From CAVZZG01 sp963779685 (lineage in GTDB: Bacteria > Actinomycetota > Thermoleophilia > Gaiellales > F1-60-MAGs149), in the NCBI GenBank assembly GCA_963779685.1, contig CAVZZG010000003.1, forward strand, positions 620,001-684,000: a stretch of DNA of 64,000 nt. Reading direction: 5' to 3'. The translations under genes and the position numbers were made by a program. Shown in pieces: positions 43,301 to 52,509 of the stretch; the first letter of the stretch is position 1, and each line of letters starts with the position of its first letter. The notes beneath the pieces are model-generated. The model worked only from the letters and a program-made list of their open reading frames with translations, had not been told where the DNA came from and did no database searches.

Positions 43301-43636
43301 TGCGGTAAGGCATTGATTGGAGCCGCCTCGGCCGCGGCCGAGCGAGCAGCGCCTGGCCTCGTCTTGGGGCCATCAATTCCTCACCACGAGCGGCAGCGTG
43401 AGCGGGTCCACCATGTCGCGCGCGGTGGTCGACGAGTTGATGGCCGTCGGCGCCGCACATGGGAGGGCGCTGCTGCGGGTATCTACCGACGGTTGGTAGA
43501 GTCGCCGAACGAGTGCAGGTCTTGCACGGGAGCTCTTTGCAGTCAGTCGTTGCGGATGCCCGCGTCGCGCTGGTCACCGTGCGTTCCCGCGTCGGGGCGG
43601 GCAGCGGAGAGTTGACATCCGATTGGAGGTTCGCAG
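43301..43636. other. Gap between tRNA-Arg and the sulfatase gene
   Basis: About 335 bases. A 16-base perfect palindrome (43327-43342) could end tRNA transcription. TTGACA at about 43,613 lies too close to the sulfatase GTG to act with a -10. A GGAGG ribosome-binding site precedes the GTG by 7 bases. No copy of the tRNA 3' end or integrase gene was seen, and no credible gene. Confidence 0.55.
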
Positions 43637-45988
43637 GTGCCGATCGTTGAGTACGAGCCAGGAGCGGCGTTCCCCGGTCTGATCGGCCGGACCGCCGAGG
43701 AGTCGAGCCCGGCCTGGCCGGCACCGGTGCGTGCCGCGGCCGGCGCTCCCAACGTGCTGTTCATCGTGCTCGACGACACCGGATTCGGCCAGCTTGGCTG
43801 CTACGGCAGCCCGATCAAGACGCCGAACCTGGACCGGATCGCCGCGGACGGGCTGCGGTACAACAACATGCATACGACGGCGCTGTGCTCGCCGAGCCGC
43901 TCGTGCATCGTGACGGGCCGCAACCACCACGCGAACGGGATGGCGTGCATCACGGAGCTGGCCTCGGGCTACCCCGGCTACAACGGGATCGTCCCGTTCG
44001 AGAACGGCCTGTTGTCGGAGATGCTGCTGGAGCAGGGCTACAGCACCTACATGGTCGGCAAGTGGCACCTGACGCCGAGCAACCAGGAGACGGCAGCGGG
44101 GCCGTACGATCGCTGGCCGCTGGGCCGAGGATTCCAGCGCTTCTACGGCTTCCTCGGTGGTGACACGAGCCAGTGGTATCCGGATCTCGTGTACGACAAC
44201 CACCAGGTCGAGCCGCCGAGGAAGCCTGAGGAGGGCTACCACCTGAGCGAGGACCTGGTCGACAAGGCCGTCTCGTTCATCGCGGATACGAAGCAGGCCG
44301 ACCCGCAGAAGCCCTTCTATCTCCACCTGTGCTTCGGCGCCACGCATGCTCCTCATCACGTGGCGAAGGAGTGGGCGGACAGGTACAAGGGCGTGTTCGA
44401 CGACGGTTGGGACGCGTATCGGGAGAAGACCTTCGCGCGGCAGAAGGAGCTCGGGATCATCCCGGCTGATTCACAGCTGTCGCGCCATGACCCGGACGTC
44501 CCGGACTGGGATGCTCTCCCTGCCACGGCGCGGCAGCTGTCCGCCCGCATGATGGAGGTGTTCGCGGGCTTCCTCGAGCACACCGACCACCAGATCGGCC
44601 GGCTGCTCGAGTTCCTGACGAAGCAGGGCGAGCTCGACAACACGCTGATCATGGTCATCTCCGACAACGGCGCCTCCGCGGAGGGCGGCCCGACCGGCAC
44701 CACCAACGAGGCGCAGTTCTTCAACAACGCGCAGGAGCCGATCGAGGAGAGCCTGAAGCTGATCGACGAGATCGGCGGCCCCAAGCATTTCAACCACTAT
44801 CCCTGGGGCTGGACCTGGGCCGGCAACACCCCGTTCCGCCGCTGGAAGCGCGAGACCTACCGCGGTGGCGCCTGCGACCCGTTCATCGTGTCGTGGCCCA
44901 AGGGCATCAAGAGCAAGGGTCAGGTCCGACCCCAGTACGCCCACATCATCGACATGGTGCCGACGGTACTCGATCTGCTCGGGCTTGAACCACCTGCCAC
45001 GATCCGGGGCGTCACCCAGTCGCCGTTGCACGGCGTCAGCTTCGCCCACACCCTCGACGATCCCGAGGCGGACACGCACCATCACACCCAGTACTTCGAG
45101 ATGCTGGGCCACCGAGCGATCTACCACGACGGCTGGCGAGCCGTGTGCCCGTGGCCGGGACCGTCCTTCACCGAGGCCGGCAAGGGCTTCGGCGAGCCGA
45201 TCTCCTCGGAGACGCTCTCCACGCTCGACGCAACCGGGTGGGAGCTCTACCACGTGGACGAGGACTTCGCCGAGAACCACAACGTCGCTGCCGAGCATCG
45301 CGCCAGGTTGATCGCGATGATCGGCACCTGGTACGTGGAGGCCGGCAAGTACCAGGTGATGCCGATCGACGGCAGCGGCCTGGCCCGCATGATGGCCGAG
45401 AAGCCGCTGATCGCACTGCCCCGCGACCGCTACACGTACATGCCCGGCACCCAGTCGGTGCCGAACTTCGCAGCACCGAGGGTGCTGAACCGCCCGCACA
45501 GCATCACCGCGGACGTCGAGATCCCCGACCACGGGGCCGAAGGCGTGCTGCTCAGCCAGGGCACCGCCGCAGGCGGCTACTCGTTCTACGTCAAGGGCGG
45601 CCGGCTCCGCTACGTCCACAACTACGTCGGCCGGCAACTCCTCGAGGTCGCATCCGAAGACCCCATCCCGTCCGGAAAGCACGAGCTGCGGTTCGAGTTC
45701 GAGCCGACCGGCCCACCTGACCCTCCGAAGGGCAAGGGCGCGCCCGGCCGGCTGCAGCTCTACGTCGACGGGGTCCTCGTCGGCAACGCCGATGCCGCCG
45801 TCACGACGCCCTTCATGTTCAACCCCGGGGCCCTGACCTGCGGAGCCAACCCCGGCTCACCCGTCACACCCGACTACGAAGGCCCCTTCACGTTCACCGG
45901 GACACTCCACAGCGTCACCCTCGACGTCAGCGGCGAGCTGATCATCGACCACGACGCCGAACTGCGCGCCCACCTGGCCCGGCAGTAG
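43637..45988 (+). CDS. Type I sulfatase (arylsulfatase, long form)
   Basis: The 783-residue product is a formylglycine-dependent sulfatase. The CxPxR motif is LCSPSRSCIVTGRN with Cys84 to be converted to formylglycine; metal ligands are in NVLFIVLDDTGFGQLG and MVISDNGASAEGG; KWHLTP holds an active-site Lys/His. It is longer than the classical 530-residue enzymes, with a C-terminal beta-sandwich of about 200 residues (VEIPDHGAEGVLLSQGTAAG). No signal peptide is seen, so it should be cytoplasmic. No sulfatase-maturing enzyme or sulfate transporter is nearby. The GTG start is supported by GGAGG. Confidence 0.94.
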   Translation: MPIVEYEPGAAFPGLIGRTAEESSPAWPAPVRAAAGAPNVLFIVLDDTGFGQLGCYGSPIKTPNLDRIAADGLRYNNMHTTALCSPSRSCIVTGRNHHANGMACITELASGYPGYNGIVPFENGLLSEMLLEQGYSTYMVGKWHLTPSNQETAAGPYDRWPLGRGFQRFYGFLGGDTSQWYPDLVYDNHQVEPPRKPEEGYHLSEDLVDKAVSFIADTKQADPQKPFYLHLCFGATHAPHHVAKEWADRYKGVFDDGWDAYREKTFARQKELGIIPADSQLSRHDPDVPDWDALPATARQLSARMMEVFAGFLEHTDHQIGRLLEFLTKQGELDNTLIMVISDNGASAEGGPTGTTNEAQFFNNAQEPIEESLKLIDEIGGPKHFNHYPWGWTWAGNTPFRRWKRETYRGGACDPFIVSWPKGIKSKGQVRPQYAHIIDMVPTVLDLLGLEPPATIRGVTQSPLHGVSFAHTLDDPEADTHHHTQYFEMLGHRAIYHDGWRAVCPWPGPSFTEAGKGFGEPISSETLSTLDATGWELYHVDEDFAENHNVAAEHRARLIAMIGTWYVEAGKYQVMPIDGSGLARMMAEKPLIALPRDRYTYMPGTQSVPNFAAPRVLNRPHSITADVEIPDHGAEGVLLSQGTAAGGYSFYVKGGRLRYVHNYVGRQLLEVASEDPIPSGKHELRFEFEPTGPPDPPKGKGAPGRLQLYVDGVLVGNADAAVTTPFMFNPGALTCGANPGSPVTPDYEGPFTFTGTLHSVTLDVSGELIIDHDAELRAHLARQ

Positions 45989-46190
45989 ACGCCGACGGCG
46001 CGTACGCAGTACAGACGGCGGAAACGACCGTACGAGCGTTGCAACGCGGCCGGGCGCACAACCCGCCGGCCGATTCTATGGAAATCTCCCATCCGATGGC
46101 TGCGGGTCGGCCATCCATGGGGTATCGTGGATTGGAGACCGCATGTTGGCCGGGCGGTCCGGTCCCCGCACTCAACCCCCCAATTCCTGC

Positions 46191-46853
46191 ATGCGCATTC
46201 TCGTCGTCGAGGACGAACCCCGGATCGCCCGTTTCCTCTCCAACGGCCTCGAGGCCGAGGGGTTCGTCGTCGACACGTCGGCGACGGCCGAGGAGGGACT
46301 CGCGCTGCTCGAGAAGACCGAGACCGAGTTCATCATCCTCGACCTCGCCCTGCCGGGGATGGACGGGCTCGCGTTCCTCGAGCGCATCAAGCTCGAGAAG
46401 CCCGAGATCTCGGTGCTGATCCTGTCGGCCCGGCGCGACATCGCCACCAAGCTGGCGGGGCTTCGCGGCGGCGCGTGCGACTACATGGTGAAGCCGTTCT
46501 CGTTCGACGAGCTCGTCGAGCGGATCCGCATCCACCAGTCGGCGCGGCTGGCGAGCGTCGGCGGCCACGAGGTGCTCCAGGCCGGCGGGCTGGTGCTCGA
46601 CACCCGCTCGCGGCGGGTGAACGTCGACACCGCCACCGTCCAGCTGACGAGCCTCGAGTACCGCCTCCTGGAATACCTGATGCGCAACCGCGGACGCACC
46701 ATCTCGCGCCAGCGCCTGCTGTCGGCGGTCTGGGGCTACTCGCATCAGCCGAACACGAACGTCGTGGACGTCTCCATGCGGCGCCTGCGGATGAAGATCG
46801 GGCACGGCCGCATCGAGACCGTCCGTTCGGCCGGCTACCGGCTCGCGGAGTAG
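46191..46853 (+). CDS. OmpR-family response regulator (copper/protease operon)
   Basis: The 220-residue product has a receiver (Asp51 in FIILDLALPGMDGLAF, VEDE acidic pair, MVKPFSF Lys) and a winged-helix domain with LTSLEYRLLEYLMRNRGRTI, SAVWGYSHQPNTNVVDVSMR. The ATG at 46191 is chosen because upstream in-frame codons are Pro/Gly/Arg-rich. It opens a four-gene operon with a kinase, a CopC-CopD fusion and a protease. CusR/CopR-type regulators share this architecture, so copper sensing is plausible by context. Confidence 0.93.
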   Translation: MRILVVEDEPRIARFLSNGLEAEGFVVDTSATAEEGLALLEKTETEFIILDLALPGMDGLAFLERIKLEKPEISVLILSARRDIATKLAGLRGGACDYMVKPFSFDELVERIRIHQSARLASVGGHEVLQAGGLVLDTRSRRVNVDTATVQLTSLEYRLLEYLMRNRGRTISRQRLLSAVWGYSHQPNTNVVDVSMRRLRMKIGHGRIETVRSAGYRLAE

Positions 46854-46858
46854 CCGCG

Positions 46859-47944
46859 GTGGGGCTCTGGCGGTGGCTGGCTCAGGGGCGCCGCGCCGAG
46901 GTCGCGCTGATCGCGTTCGTCGCGCTGAACCTGGTCGCGATGCTCGTGATCCACGCGTGGTGGGCCCCCGTGCCGTTCCACTTCGCCTACACGGCCGTGA
47001 CGATCGTCTACGGACTGCGCCTGTGGCGAACACGGGGCGTGATCGCCGCCGCCGTGCTGCTGGGGACGTCGACGTTCCTCGTCACGCTGTTCAACGTCGT
47101 CAGGGGCGGCGAGCCCGGCGCCGAGCTCGTCGAGGTGCCGCTGATGCTGGCGATGGTGCTCGCCACCGCCTGGCACGTGCGCAGCCGCCAGCGGGCCAAC
47201 GCCGTGGTCGCAGCGCTCGCGGACGAGCGGGCCCAGATGATCGAGCGCGAGCGGGCCTTCTTCGCGAACGTCTCGCACGACCTCATGACGCCGCTGACCG
47301 TGGCCCGCGGCCACCTCGACATGTTCGGCCGTTACCGGCAGGTCACCGACGACGACATCGCCGAGATGAAGCGCATCGTCGTCGACGAACTGCGTCGCAT
47401 CGAGGCCATGGTCGGCGACCTGCTGGTGGTCGGGCGGCTCGACGCCGATGCGCGCCTGGAGCGCCACCCGACCGACGCCCAGGAGCTGCTGGAGGGCGTC
47501 GCCGAGCGCTGGGGACGCGTGGGCGATCGTATCTGGGCGGTGGAGATCGCGGCCCAGGGCTCGCTGTTCTGCGATGCCAGCACGCTCGCCAAGGCGCTCG
47601 ACAACGTGATCGAGAACGCCGTCTCCTACACGGTGCCGGGCGATGCCATCGCCATCACCGCACGCGGCGAGCCCGACCGGCTGACGATCACGGTCTCCGA
47701 TACCGGCCCGGGCATTCCGGCCGATGCACTCCCCCACGTCTTCGATCGCTTCTACCGCGCCGATCGCGGGCGATCGCGCCAGACGGGCGGCTCGGGCCTC
47801 GGACTGGCGATCGTGCGGGACGTCGTCGCCGCCCACGACGGCGCGGTGACGGCCGAACGGCCCGCTGAGGGTGGGACGCGCATCGTCATCACCCTGCCCG
47901 GATTCACCCCGCTCCGCACCCAACCCCTCCGCCGCACCGGCTGA
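46859..47944 (+). CDS. Sensor histidine kinase (copper/protease operon)
   Basis: The 361-residue product, from the GTG at 46859, has three to four N-terminal membrane helices with almost no periplasmic loop (about 12-105), then HisKA with VSHDLMTPLTVARG (His near residue 140), an N box VIENAVSYTVPG and G boxes SDTGPGIPADALPHVFDRFY and GSGLGLAIVRDVVAAHDG. The usual Arg in the H box (HELRTPL) is Met here. Lack of a sensor loop suggests intramembrane sensing. It starts five bases after the regulator stop. Confidence 0.9.
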   Translation: MGLWRWLAQGRRAEVALIAFVALNLVAMLVIHAWWAPVPFHFAYTAVTIVYGLRLWRTRGVIAAAVLLGTSTFLVTLFNVVRGGEPGAELVEVPLMLAMVLATAWHVRSRQRANAVVAALADERAQMIERERAFFANVSHDLMTPLTVARGHLDMFGRYRQVTDDDIAEMKRIVVDELRRIEAMVGDLLVVGRLDADARLERHPTDAQELLEGVAERWGRVGDRIWAVEIAAQGSLFCDASTLAKALDNVIENAVSYTVPGDAIAITARGEPDRLTITVSDTGPGIPADALPHVFDRFYRADRGRSRQTGGSGLGLAIVRDVVAAHDGAVTAERPAEGGTRIVITLPGFTPLRTQPLRRTG

Positions 47945-47946
47945 TC

Positions 47947-49737
47947 GTGCACGGCCGCCGCTCGAGATTCGCAGCCGTCCTCCTCGGCGTCGCGATCCCG
48001 CTGCTGACCGCTCCGGCAGCGGCGCTCGCCCACGCCGAGCTGATCCGGTCGTCGCCGGCCGCGGACGCGTCGCTGGAGACCGCGCCGCAGAAGCTCGTGC
48101 TGTCCTTCAGCCAGCCGGTGGTGCCCGATCGCACGGAGATCACCCTGGTGGACGACACCGGGAAGACCATCGCGTCCGTCGGTCAGGGGCTCACGCCGAC
48201 CGCCTCCGCCGACGCGGCGACCGTCAGCACGGCCCTTCCGCCGCTCGGCAAGGGTCTCTACAAGGTGATCTGGCGGTCGCTGTCCAAGGACGACTACCAC
48301 AGCGTCGGCGACCAGTTCGTGTTCGGCGTCGGCCTTCCCGTCCCCGGCGCGGCCAGGGTGATCCCGCTCCCGCCGGAGCCCCGGCCGCGGGCCGTCGAGA
48401 CGCTGCTGCGGTGGGTGTCCTTCCTGGGCGGCGCGCTCCTCGCCGGCGCGGCGTTGCTGGCCGCAGTCCTGCGCCGGCGCGACGACCCGGACAATGCCGT
48501 GCGGGCCTGGCGGCCCGCGCGCATCGGAGCGGCGGTCGCCATCGTCGCGGCGGTGGCTCAGCTGCTGTACCAGACGTCGCAGGCCGGCGCCTCGCTCGGC
48601 ACGACGCTCACGGACACGACGTTCGGCCAGGGCTGGCTGATCCGCACGCTCCTGCTGGCGGCCGGGCTCGGCATCGCAGTCGTCGTGCGAGCGCCCGGCC
48701 CGGCCACCGACGCCGCAGCCGCCGTGGCCCTGCTGGCAGCTGCGGCCGGCGCCATCGGGTCGCACGCGTCGGCCTTCGGGACCGTCGCCAGCGTGATCCT
48801 CGCGCTGCACCTGGTGGCCGCGGCAGCCTGGTCGGGCGTGGTGGTGCTGGTGGCGGTCGTGTTCGCTCCCCGGCTTCGCGACGAGGCGACCCGAGCGCAG
48901 GCACTGCGAGCGCTGCGAGCCGTGGCGGTGGTGGCGGTGCCTGCGGTGGCGATCCTCGCTGCGACGGGCCTGTACGCGCTGGGCCGCCACGTCGCCAGCA
49001 TCGACGGGTTGCTGACGTCGATCTACGGAGGCACGCTCCTGGTCAAGACCGCCCTGGTGGTCGCCGCGGCCGCGCTCGGCATGCTCACGCACCGGCTCGT
49101 GCGCGAGGACGGCGGCGTCGCGCGGGTGCTTCGCACCGTGCCGCTCGAGGCGGGTCTGCTGTGCGCCGCGCTGCTCGCAGCGGCCGTGCTGGCAGCCGGT
49201 GCACCGGCTCGGGGCGTCCGCTTCGACGTGCAGCCACCGCCGCCCGCGCCGTCGGTCATCGACAGCCGCGACGTCGACGACCTGCTCATCAGCGTCGAGG
49301 TCAGGCCCAACCAGCCCGGCGCCAACTTCGTCACGGTCAAGACGCTCAACACGCGCCGGCCGGCACCCGCAGCGATCGACGGCGTGACCGTCACGATGGA
49401 CGGCACGGCGGTGGCGGCGCACTCCATCAACACCGTCAACCAGAGCGACTGCACGCCGCCCGGTGAGTCGCCCTACGCCTGCCACTGGGAGGCTCCCGTC
49501 ACGCTCGCGCGGGCCGGACAACTACCTTTGACCATCGCGGTCAGCCGTTCCGGGCTACCGACCACGACGCTCAAGACCACCTGGACCATGGCCGGCGGAC
49601 CCACGCTCGAGGTGCCGTCGACGGTCGTGTCGCGCTCCCGGCTCGCCCCCGCCACCACCTGGCTCGCCGTACTGGCGGCGCTGGCGGCGGGCGTGGCGAT
49701 ACTGCTGGGCATGAGGCGCACGGAGCGGCCCACGTGA
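47947..49737 (+). CDS. CopC-CopD fusion, copper binding and transport
   Basis: The 596-residue product has a signal peptide (about 1-28) whose cleavage exposes His29 (HAELIRSSPAADASLE), the N-terminal Cu(II) ligand of CopC. The CopC fold ends near DYHSVGDQFVFGVG. A CopD domain with about eight membrane helices (150-440) follows, then a C-terminal extracytoplasmic YtkA/CopD-tail-like domain (about 455-560) with two Cys (SDCTPPGESPYACHW) and a final membrane anchor. YcnJ-like proteins take up copper. The GTG start lies two bases after the kinase stop; the end overlaps the protease gene (GTGA). Confidence 0.92.
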   Translation: MHGRRSRFAAVLLGVAIPLLTAPAAALAHAELIRSSPAADASLETAPQKLVLSFSQPVVPDRTEITLVDDTGKTIASVGQGLTPTASADAATVSTALPPLGKGLYKVIWRSLSKDDYHSVGDQFVFGVGLPVPGAARVIPLPPEPRPRAVETLLRWVSFLGGALLAGAALLAAVLRRRDDPDNAVRAWRPARIGAAVAIVAAVAQLLYQTSQAGASLGTTLTDTTFGQGWLIRTLLLAAGLGIAVVVRAPGPATDAAAAVALLAAAAGAIGSHASAFGTVASVILALHLVAAAAWSGVVVLVAVVFAPRLRDEATRAQALRALRAVAVVAVPAVAILAATGLYALGRHVASIDGLLTSIYGGTLLVKTALVVAAAALGMLTHRLVREDGGVARVLRTVPLEAGLLCAALLAAAVLAAGAPARGVRFDVQPPPPAPSVIDSRDVDDLLISVEVRPNQPGANFVTVKTLNTRRPAPAAIDGVTVTMDGTAVAAHSINTVNQSDCTPPGESPYACHWEAPVTLARAGQLPLTIAVSRSGLPTTTLKTTWTMAGGPTLEVPSTVVSRSRLAPATTWLAVLAALAAGVAILLGMRRTERPT

Positions 49738-52226
49738 GAACGGCCGCCGCCCTCGCGCTTGCGGCCTGCCTCGGCGCGTGCGTGGCCGCCCCGGCCCGGG
49801 CCGACTCCGGCTACCTCGATGTCATCGTGCGGGCCAGGACGACCACCGCACCGCCGCTCGTGTTCCCGGTCGGCCGCCAGGCCCGGGCAGGGGCCATCGA
49901 GGAGGCGCTGCGCTACCGGCTCGCATCCAGGTCGGCGCTGATCAGCGCGCTCCGCGCAGCGCGGGAGGCCGGCACCGTCCGCGACCTCCGCCGCCTCTGG
50001 ATCATCGGCGGGTTCGCGCTCCGCGCCACGCCGGCCGAGGTCGATCGCCTGCGCCGGCGCCCGGACGTGCTCTCGGTCGCACCCGATGTGTCCACGGCCC
50101 GGCCGGCGACGGCGGCCCCGGAGCTCGCGCTGCTCGGCATCCCGGACGTCTGGGCCCACGCGGGCACCGGCACCCTGGCCGGGACGACCGGCACGGGCGT
50201 GACCGTGGCGGTGCTCGACACCGGCGTCTCGCCCTTCTACCAGCTCGGCGCGAGCTGGCGGGGCGGCGCCCACGACTGGTTCGACCCCTACGGCGACTTC
50301 GCCACGCCGATCGACTACGCGGGTTCGCCGGGCCTGCACTGCACCGGCCATGGCAGCCAGGTGGCGAGCATCATCGTCGGCGGCGACGACGGTACGGGGC
50401 TCGAGGTGGGCGGCGCGCCCGGCGCGCGCTGGATCGCCGCCAGGATCTTCGACAACCAGTGCCACAGCCCCGCCTCCGCCATCCACGCCGCCTTCCAGTG
50501 GACGCTCGATCCGGATGGCGACCCGGCCACGCCCGACGGCGCCGACATCGTCAACAACTCCTGGGACAACCCTGGGATCACGTGTGACCCGACCTACGAG
50601 CCGGATCTGATCGCGCTGCGAGCAGCCGGCATCGTGCCGGTGTTCGCGGCCGGGAACTCGACGGTCGCCCCGAGCCCGGCGAACCTGCCGGAGGCCCTCG
50701 CCGTGGGAGCGCTGGCGGCCGACGGCGTGACCGCTCGCAGCGACAGCGCCGCCGGCCCGTCGGCCTGCAGCGCCCGCACGCGGTTCCCGGATCTGGCCGC
50801 ATCCGGCACCGGCGTGCCGACGATCGACAACAACGGCGTTTCGGGCACCGCCGCCGGCACGTCGGTGGCCGCCCCGCAGGTGACTGCGATCCTCGCCCTG
50901 CTGCTGTCCAGGCACCCCGGTATGACTGCCGATGAGCAGGTCGCGGCGCTCGTGGGCACGGCCACCGACCTCGGCTCGCCGGGCACCACCGGCGCCGGAC
51001 GGCCGAACGCGCTGGCCGCGTTCGAATCGGCGCTGCCGGCGCCGCGCGATCTGACGGCGCCGCGAGTCGTGGCCGGCGGCGCCTCGCCCAACCCGGCGGC
51101 CGGCGGCGACGTCGTCGTCACCGGCCACGCCAGCGACACGGCGCCGGGAGCCCGCCTCACCGGCATCGTGGCCAGCGTGTCGATCGCGCTGGACGGCGGC
51201 CCGCCGGGCCCCGCGCAGCCGGTCGATGGCGCCTTCGACGGACCGGAGGAGGACGTCACCGCCACGGTGCCCGTGGCAGGGCTGACGGAAGGCACCCACA
51301 CTGCCGTGCTCGCCGCCGTCGACGACGCGGCCAACGCCGGCCCGGGGACGAGCGTGTCGTTCGTCGTCGACCGCACGCCGCCCACCGCCGGCAGCGTGGT
51401 CGTGAGCGCGGGCGACGGCGTCTTCTCCTTCCGCAGCGACGCGACCGACTCGCTGTCGGGTGTTGCCGGCGGCGAGTGGTTCGTCGATGCCGATCCCGGC
51501 GTGGGCAACGGCGTGCCGCTCGTCTTCGCGACCGGCGCCCCCGGCGATGCCTCGGTGACGCTCGGCGGCGCTCTCGAGACCGCCGATCTCGCCCCGGGAA
51601 CGCACACCGTCTCGGTTCGCGCCCGGGATGCAGCCGGCACCTGGAGCGCGCCGGCGGCTGCCAGCTTCCGCGTGGCCCGCTTCATTCTGAAGGACGGGTT
51701 CGAGCAGGGCCTCGGCCGCTGGTCGACCGTGCACGGTCTCGTCTCGACGTCCCGCCGGGCCGCCATCGCCGGTCGTGCCGGCCTGCTCGTGTCGCTCTCC
51801 GGGCGACGCGCGGCCTACGTCGCCTCCACCGCTCCCGGGAACGTCCGCTCCCTGACGGCCGGCCTCGCGATCGACGTCCGCCGAGCGGTCCTCCCGGGGC
51901 CGACGCGGGTCTTCGAGGGCCTCGCCCGCAACGGCCGGCGAACGCTCTCGATCGACGTGCGCCACCCGCTCGGCTACCGCGCGGCGATCCGGCTGTGCGC
52001 CGCCACCTGCAGCGCCTGGCACCCGCTCGGCTCGGCCACGCACGCCCTGCGCCTCGACTACGCCCCGGCCGGCGCCACGCTCACCCTTGACGGCGCCCCC
52101 GTCGCAACGCTCGCGGGCCCGCTCACCGGCCAGGTCGACACGTTCCGGCTCGGCGCCGTCGGCGCCGCCGCCGGCAGCCGCGGCACTCTGCACCTCGACG
52201 CCTTCACCGCCTCCCGCGCGGGCTGA
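49734..52226 (+). CDS. Secreted subtilisin-like (S8) serine protease
   Basis: The 830-residue product has a signal sequence (cleavage near ARADSG; a lipobox-like LAAC is an alternative). A prodomain-like segment (about 25-120) precedes the S8 catalytic domain: Asp162 (VAVLDTGVS), His206 (CTGHGSQVAS), oxyanion Asn308 (FAAGNS), Ser377 (GTAAGTSVAAPQ). The C-terminal 380 residues hold Ig-like bacterial surface repeats and a concanavalin-like beta domain. Being coupled to copC-copD by GTGA is unusual. It might process copper proteins or be a general exoprotease. Confidence 0.93.
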   Translation: MRTAAALALAACLGACVAAPARADSGYLDVIVRARTTTAPPLVFPVGRQARAGAIEEALRYRLASRSALISALRAAREAGTVRDLRRLWIIGGFALRATPAEVDRLRRRPDVLSVAPDVSTARPATAAPELALLGIPDVWAHAGTGTLAGTTGTGVTVAVLDTGVSPFYQLGASWRGGAHDWFDPYGDFATPIDYAGSPGLHCTGHGSQVASIIVGGDDGTGLEVGGAPGARWIAARIFDNQCHSPASAIHAAFQWTLDPDGDPATPDGADIVNNSWDNPGITCDPTYEPDLIALRAAGIVPVFAAGNSTVAPSPANLPEALAVGALAADGVTARSDSAAGPSACSARTRFPDLAASGTGVPTIDNNGVSGTAAGTSVAAPQVTAILALLLSRHPGMTADEQVAALVGTATDLGSPGTTGAGRPNALAAFESALPAPRDLTAPRVVAGGASPNPAAGGDVVVTGHASDTAPGARLTGIVASVSIALDGGPPGPAQPVDGAFDGPEEDVTATVPVAGLTEGTHTAVLAAVDDAANAGPGTSVSFVVDRTPPTAGSVVVSAGDGVFSFRSDATDSLSGVAGGEWFVDADPGVGNGVPLVFATGAPGDASVTLGGALETADLAPGTHTVSVRARDAAGTWSAPAAASFRVARFILKDGFEQGLGRWSTVHGLVSTSRRAAIAGRAGLLVSLSGRRAAYVASTAPGNVRSLTAGLAIDVRRAVLPGPTRVFEGLARNGRRTLSIDVRHPLGYRAAIRLCAATCSAWHPLGSATHALRLDYAPAGATLTLDGAPVATLAGPLTGQVDTFRLGAVGAAAGSRGTLHLDAFTASRAG

Positions 52227-52265
52227 CGCCGCGCGTTTCCCGCGCGCCACCGTCGGTCGTTCATG

Positions 52266-52310
52266 ACGGGGACGGCCCCCGCACGAGCGCCGGCGAGGGT
52301 CAGTCCCCGT
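52266..52310 (+). repeat. REP-like palindromic element A
   Basis: A 45-base element with 8-bp self-complementary ends (ACGGGGAC/GTCCCCGT). It matches the reverse complement of element B at 52465-52509 at 40 of 45 positions, making an inverted pair about 150 bases apart. Confidence 0.7.
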
Positions 52311-52464
52311 CACGGATCGCGCGATCCGTCCCGACTCACGCGATCTGCGACCCGGTCCGCGTGCAACGAGGCCGGAACGCCAGGGCATGGTCCGTCACAC
52401 GTGCACCGTTCCGTGACGCCGCGCGCGAGCGCCGTGTCGTCCCGGGAGTCCGCGGCGCGGCGCG

Positions 52465-52509
52465 ACGGGGACTGACCCTCGCGAGCTCGCGTGCGGGGGC
52501 TGTCCCCGT
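52465..52509 (-). repeat. REP-like palindromic element B (inverted partner of A)
   Basis: A 45-base element with the same palindromic ends and a central CGCGAGCTCGCG palindrome. It ends on the stop codon of the minus-strand gene at 52509, so the stop is contributed by the repeat. With A it resembles a REP doublet (REPIN). No RAYT transposase is in the window. Confidence 0.7.

Noticed and set aside
43301..43636. Genomic-island attachment site at tRNA-Arg
   Set aside because: No direct repeat of the tRNA 3' end, no integrase and no mobility gene in the flanks.
49473..52388. 971-codon antisense open frame opposite the subtilase
   Set aside because: Same GC effect; the sense strand has an intact catalytic triad and signal peptide.
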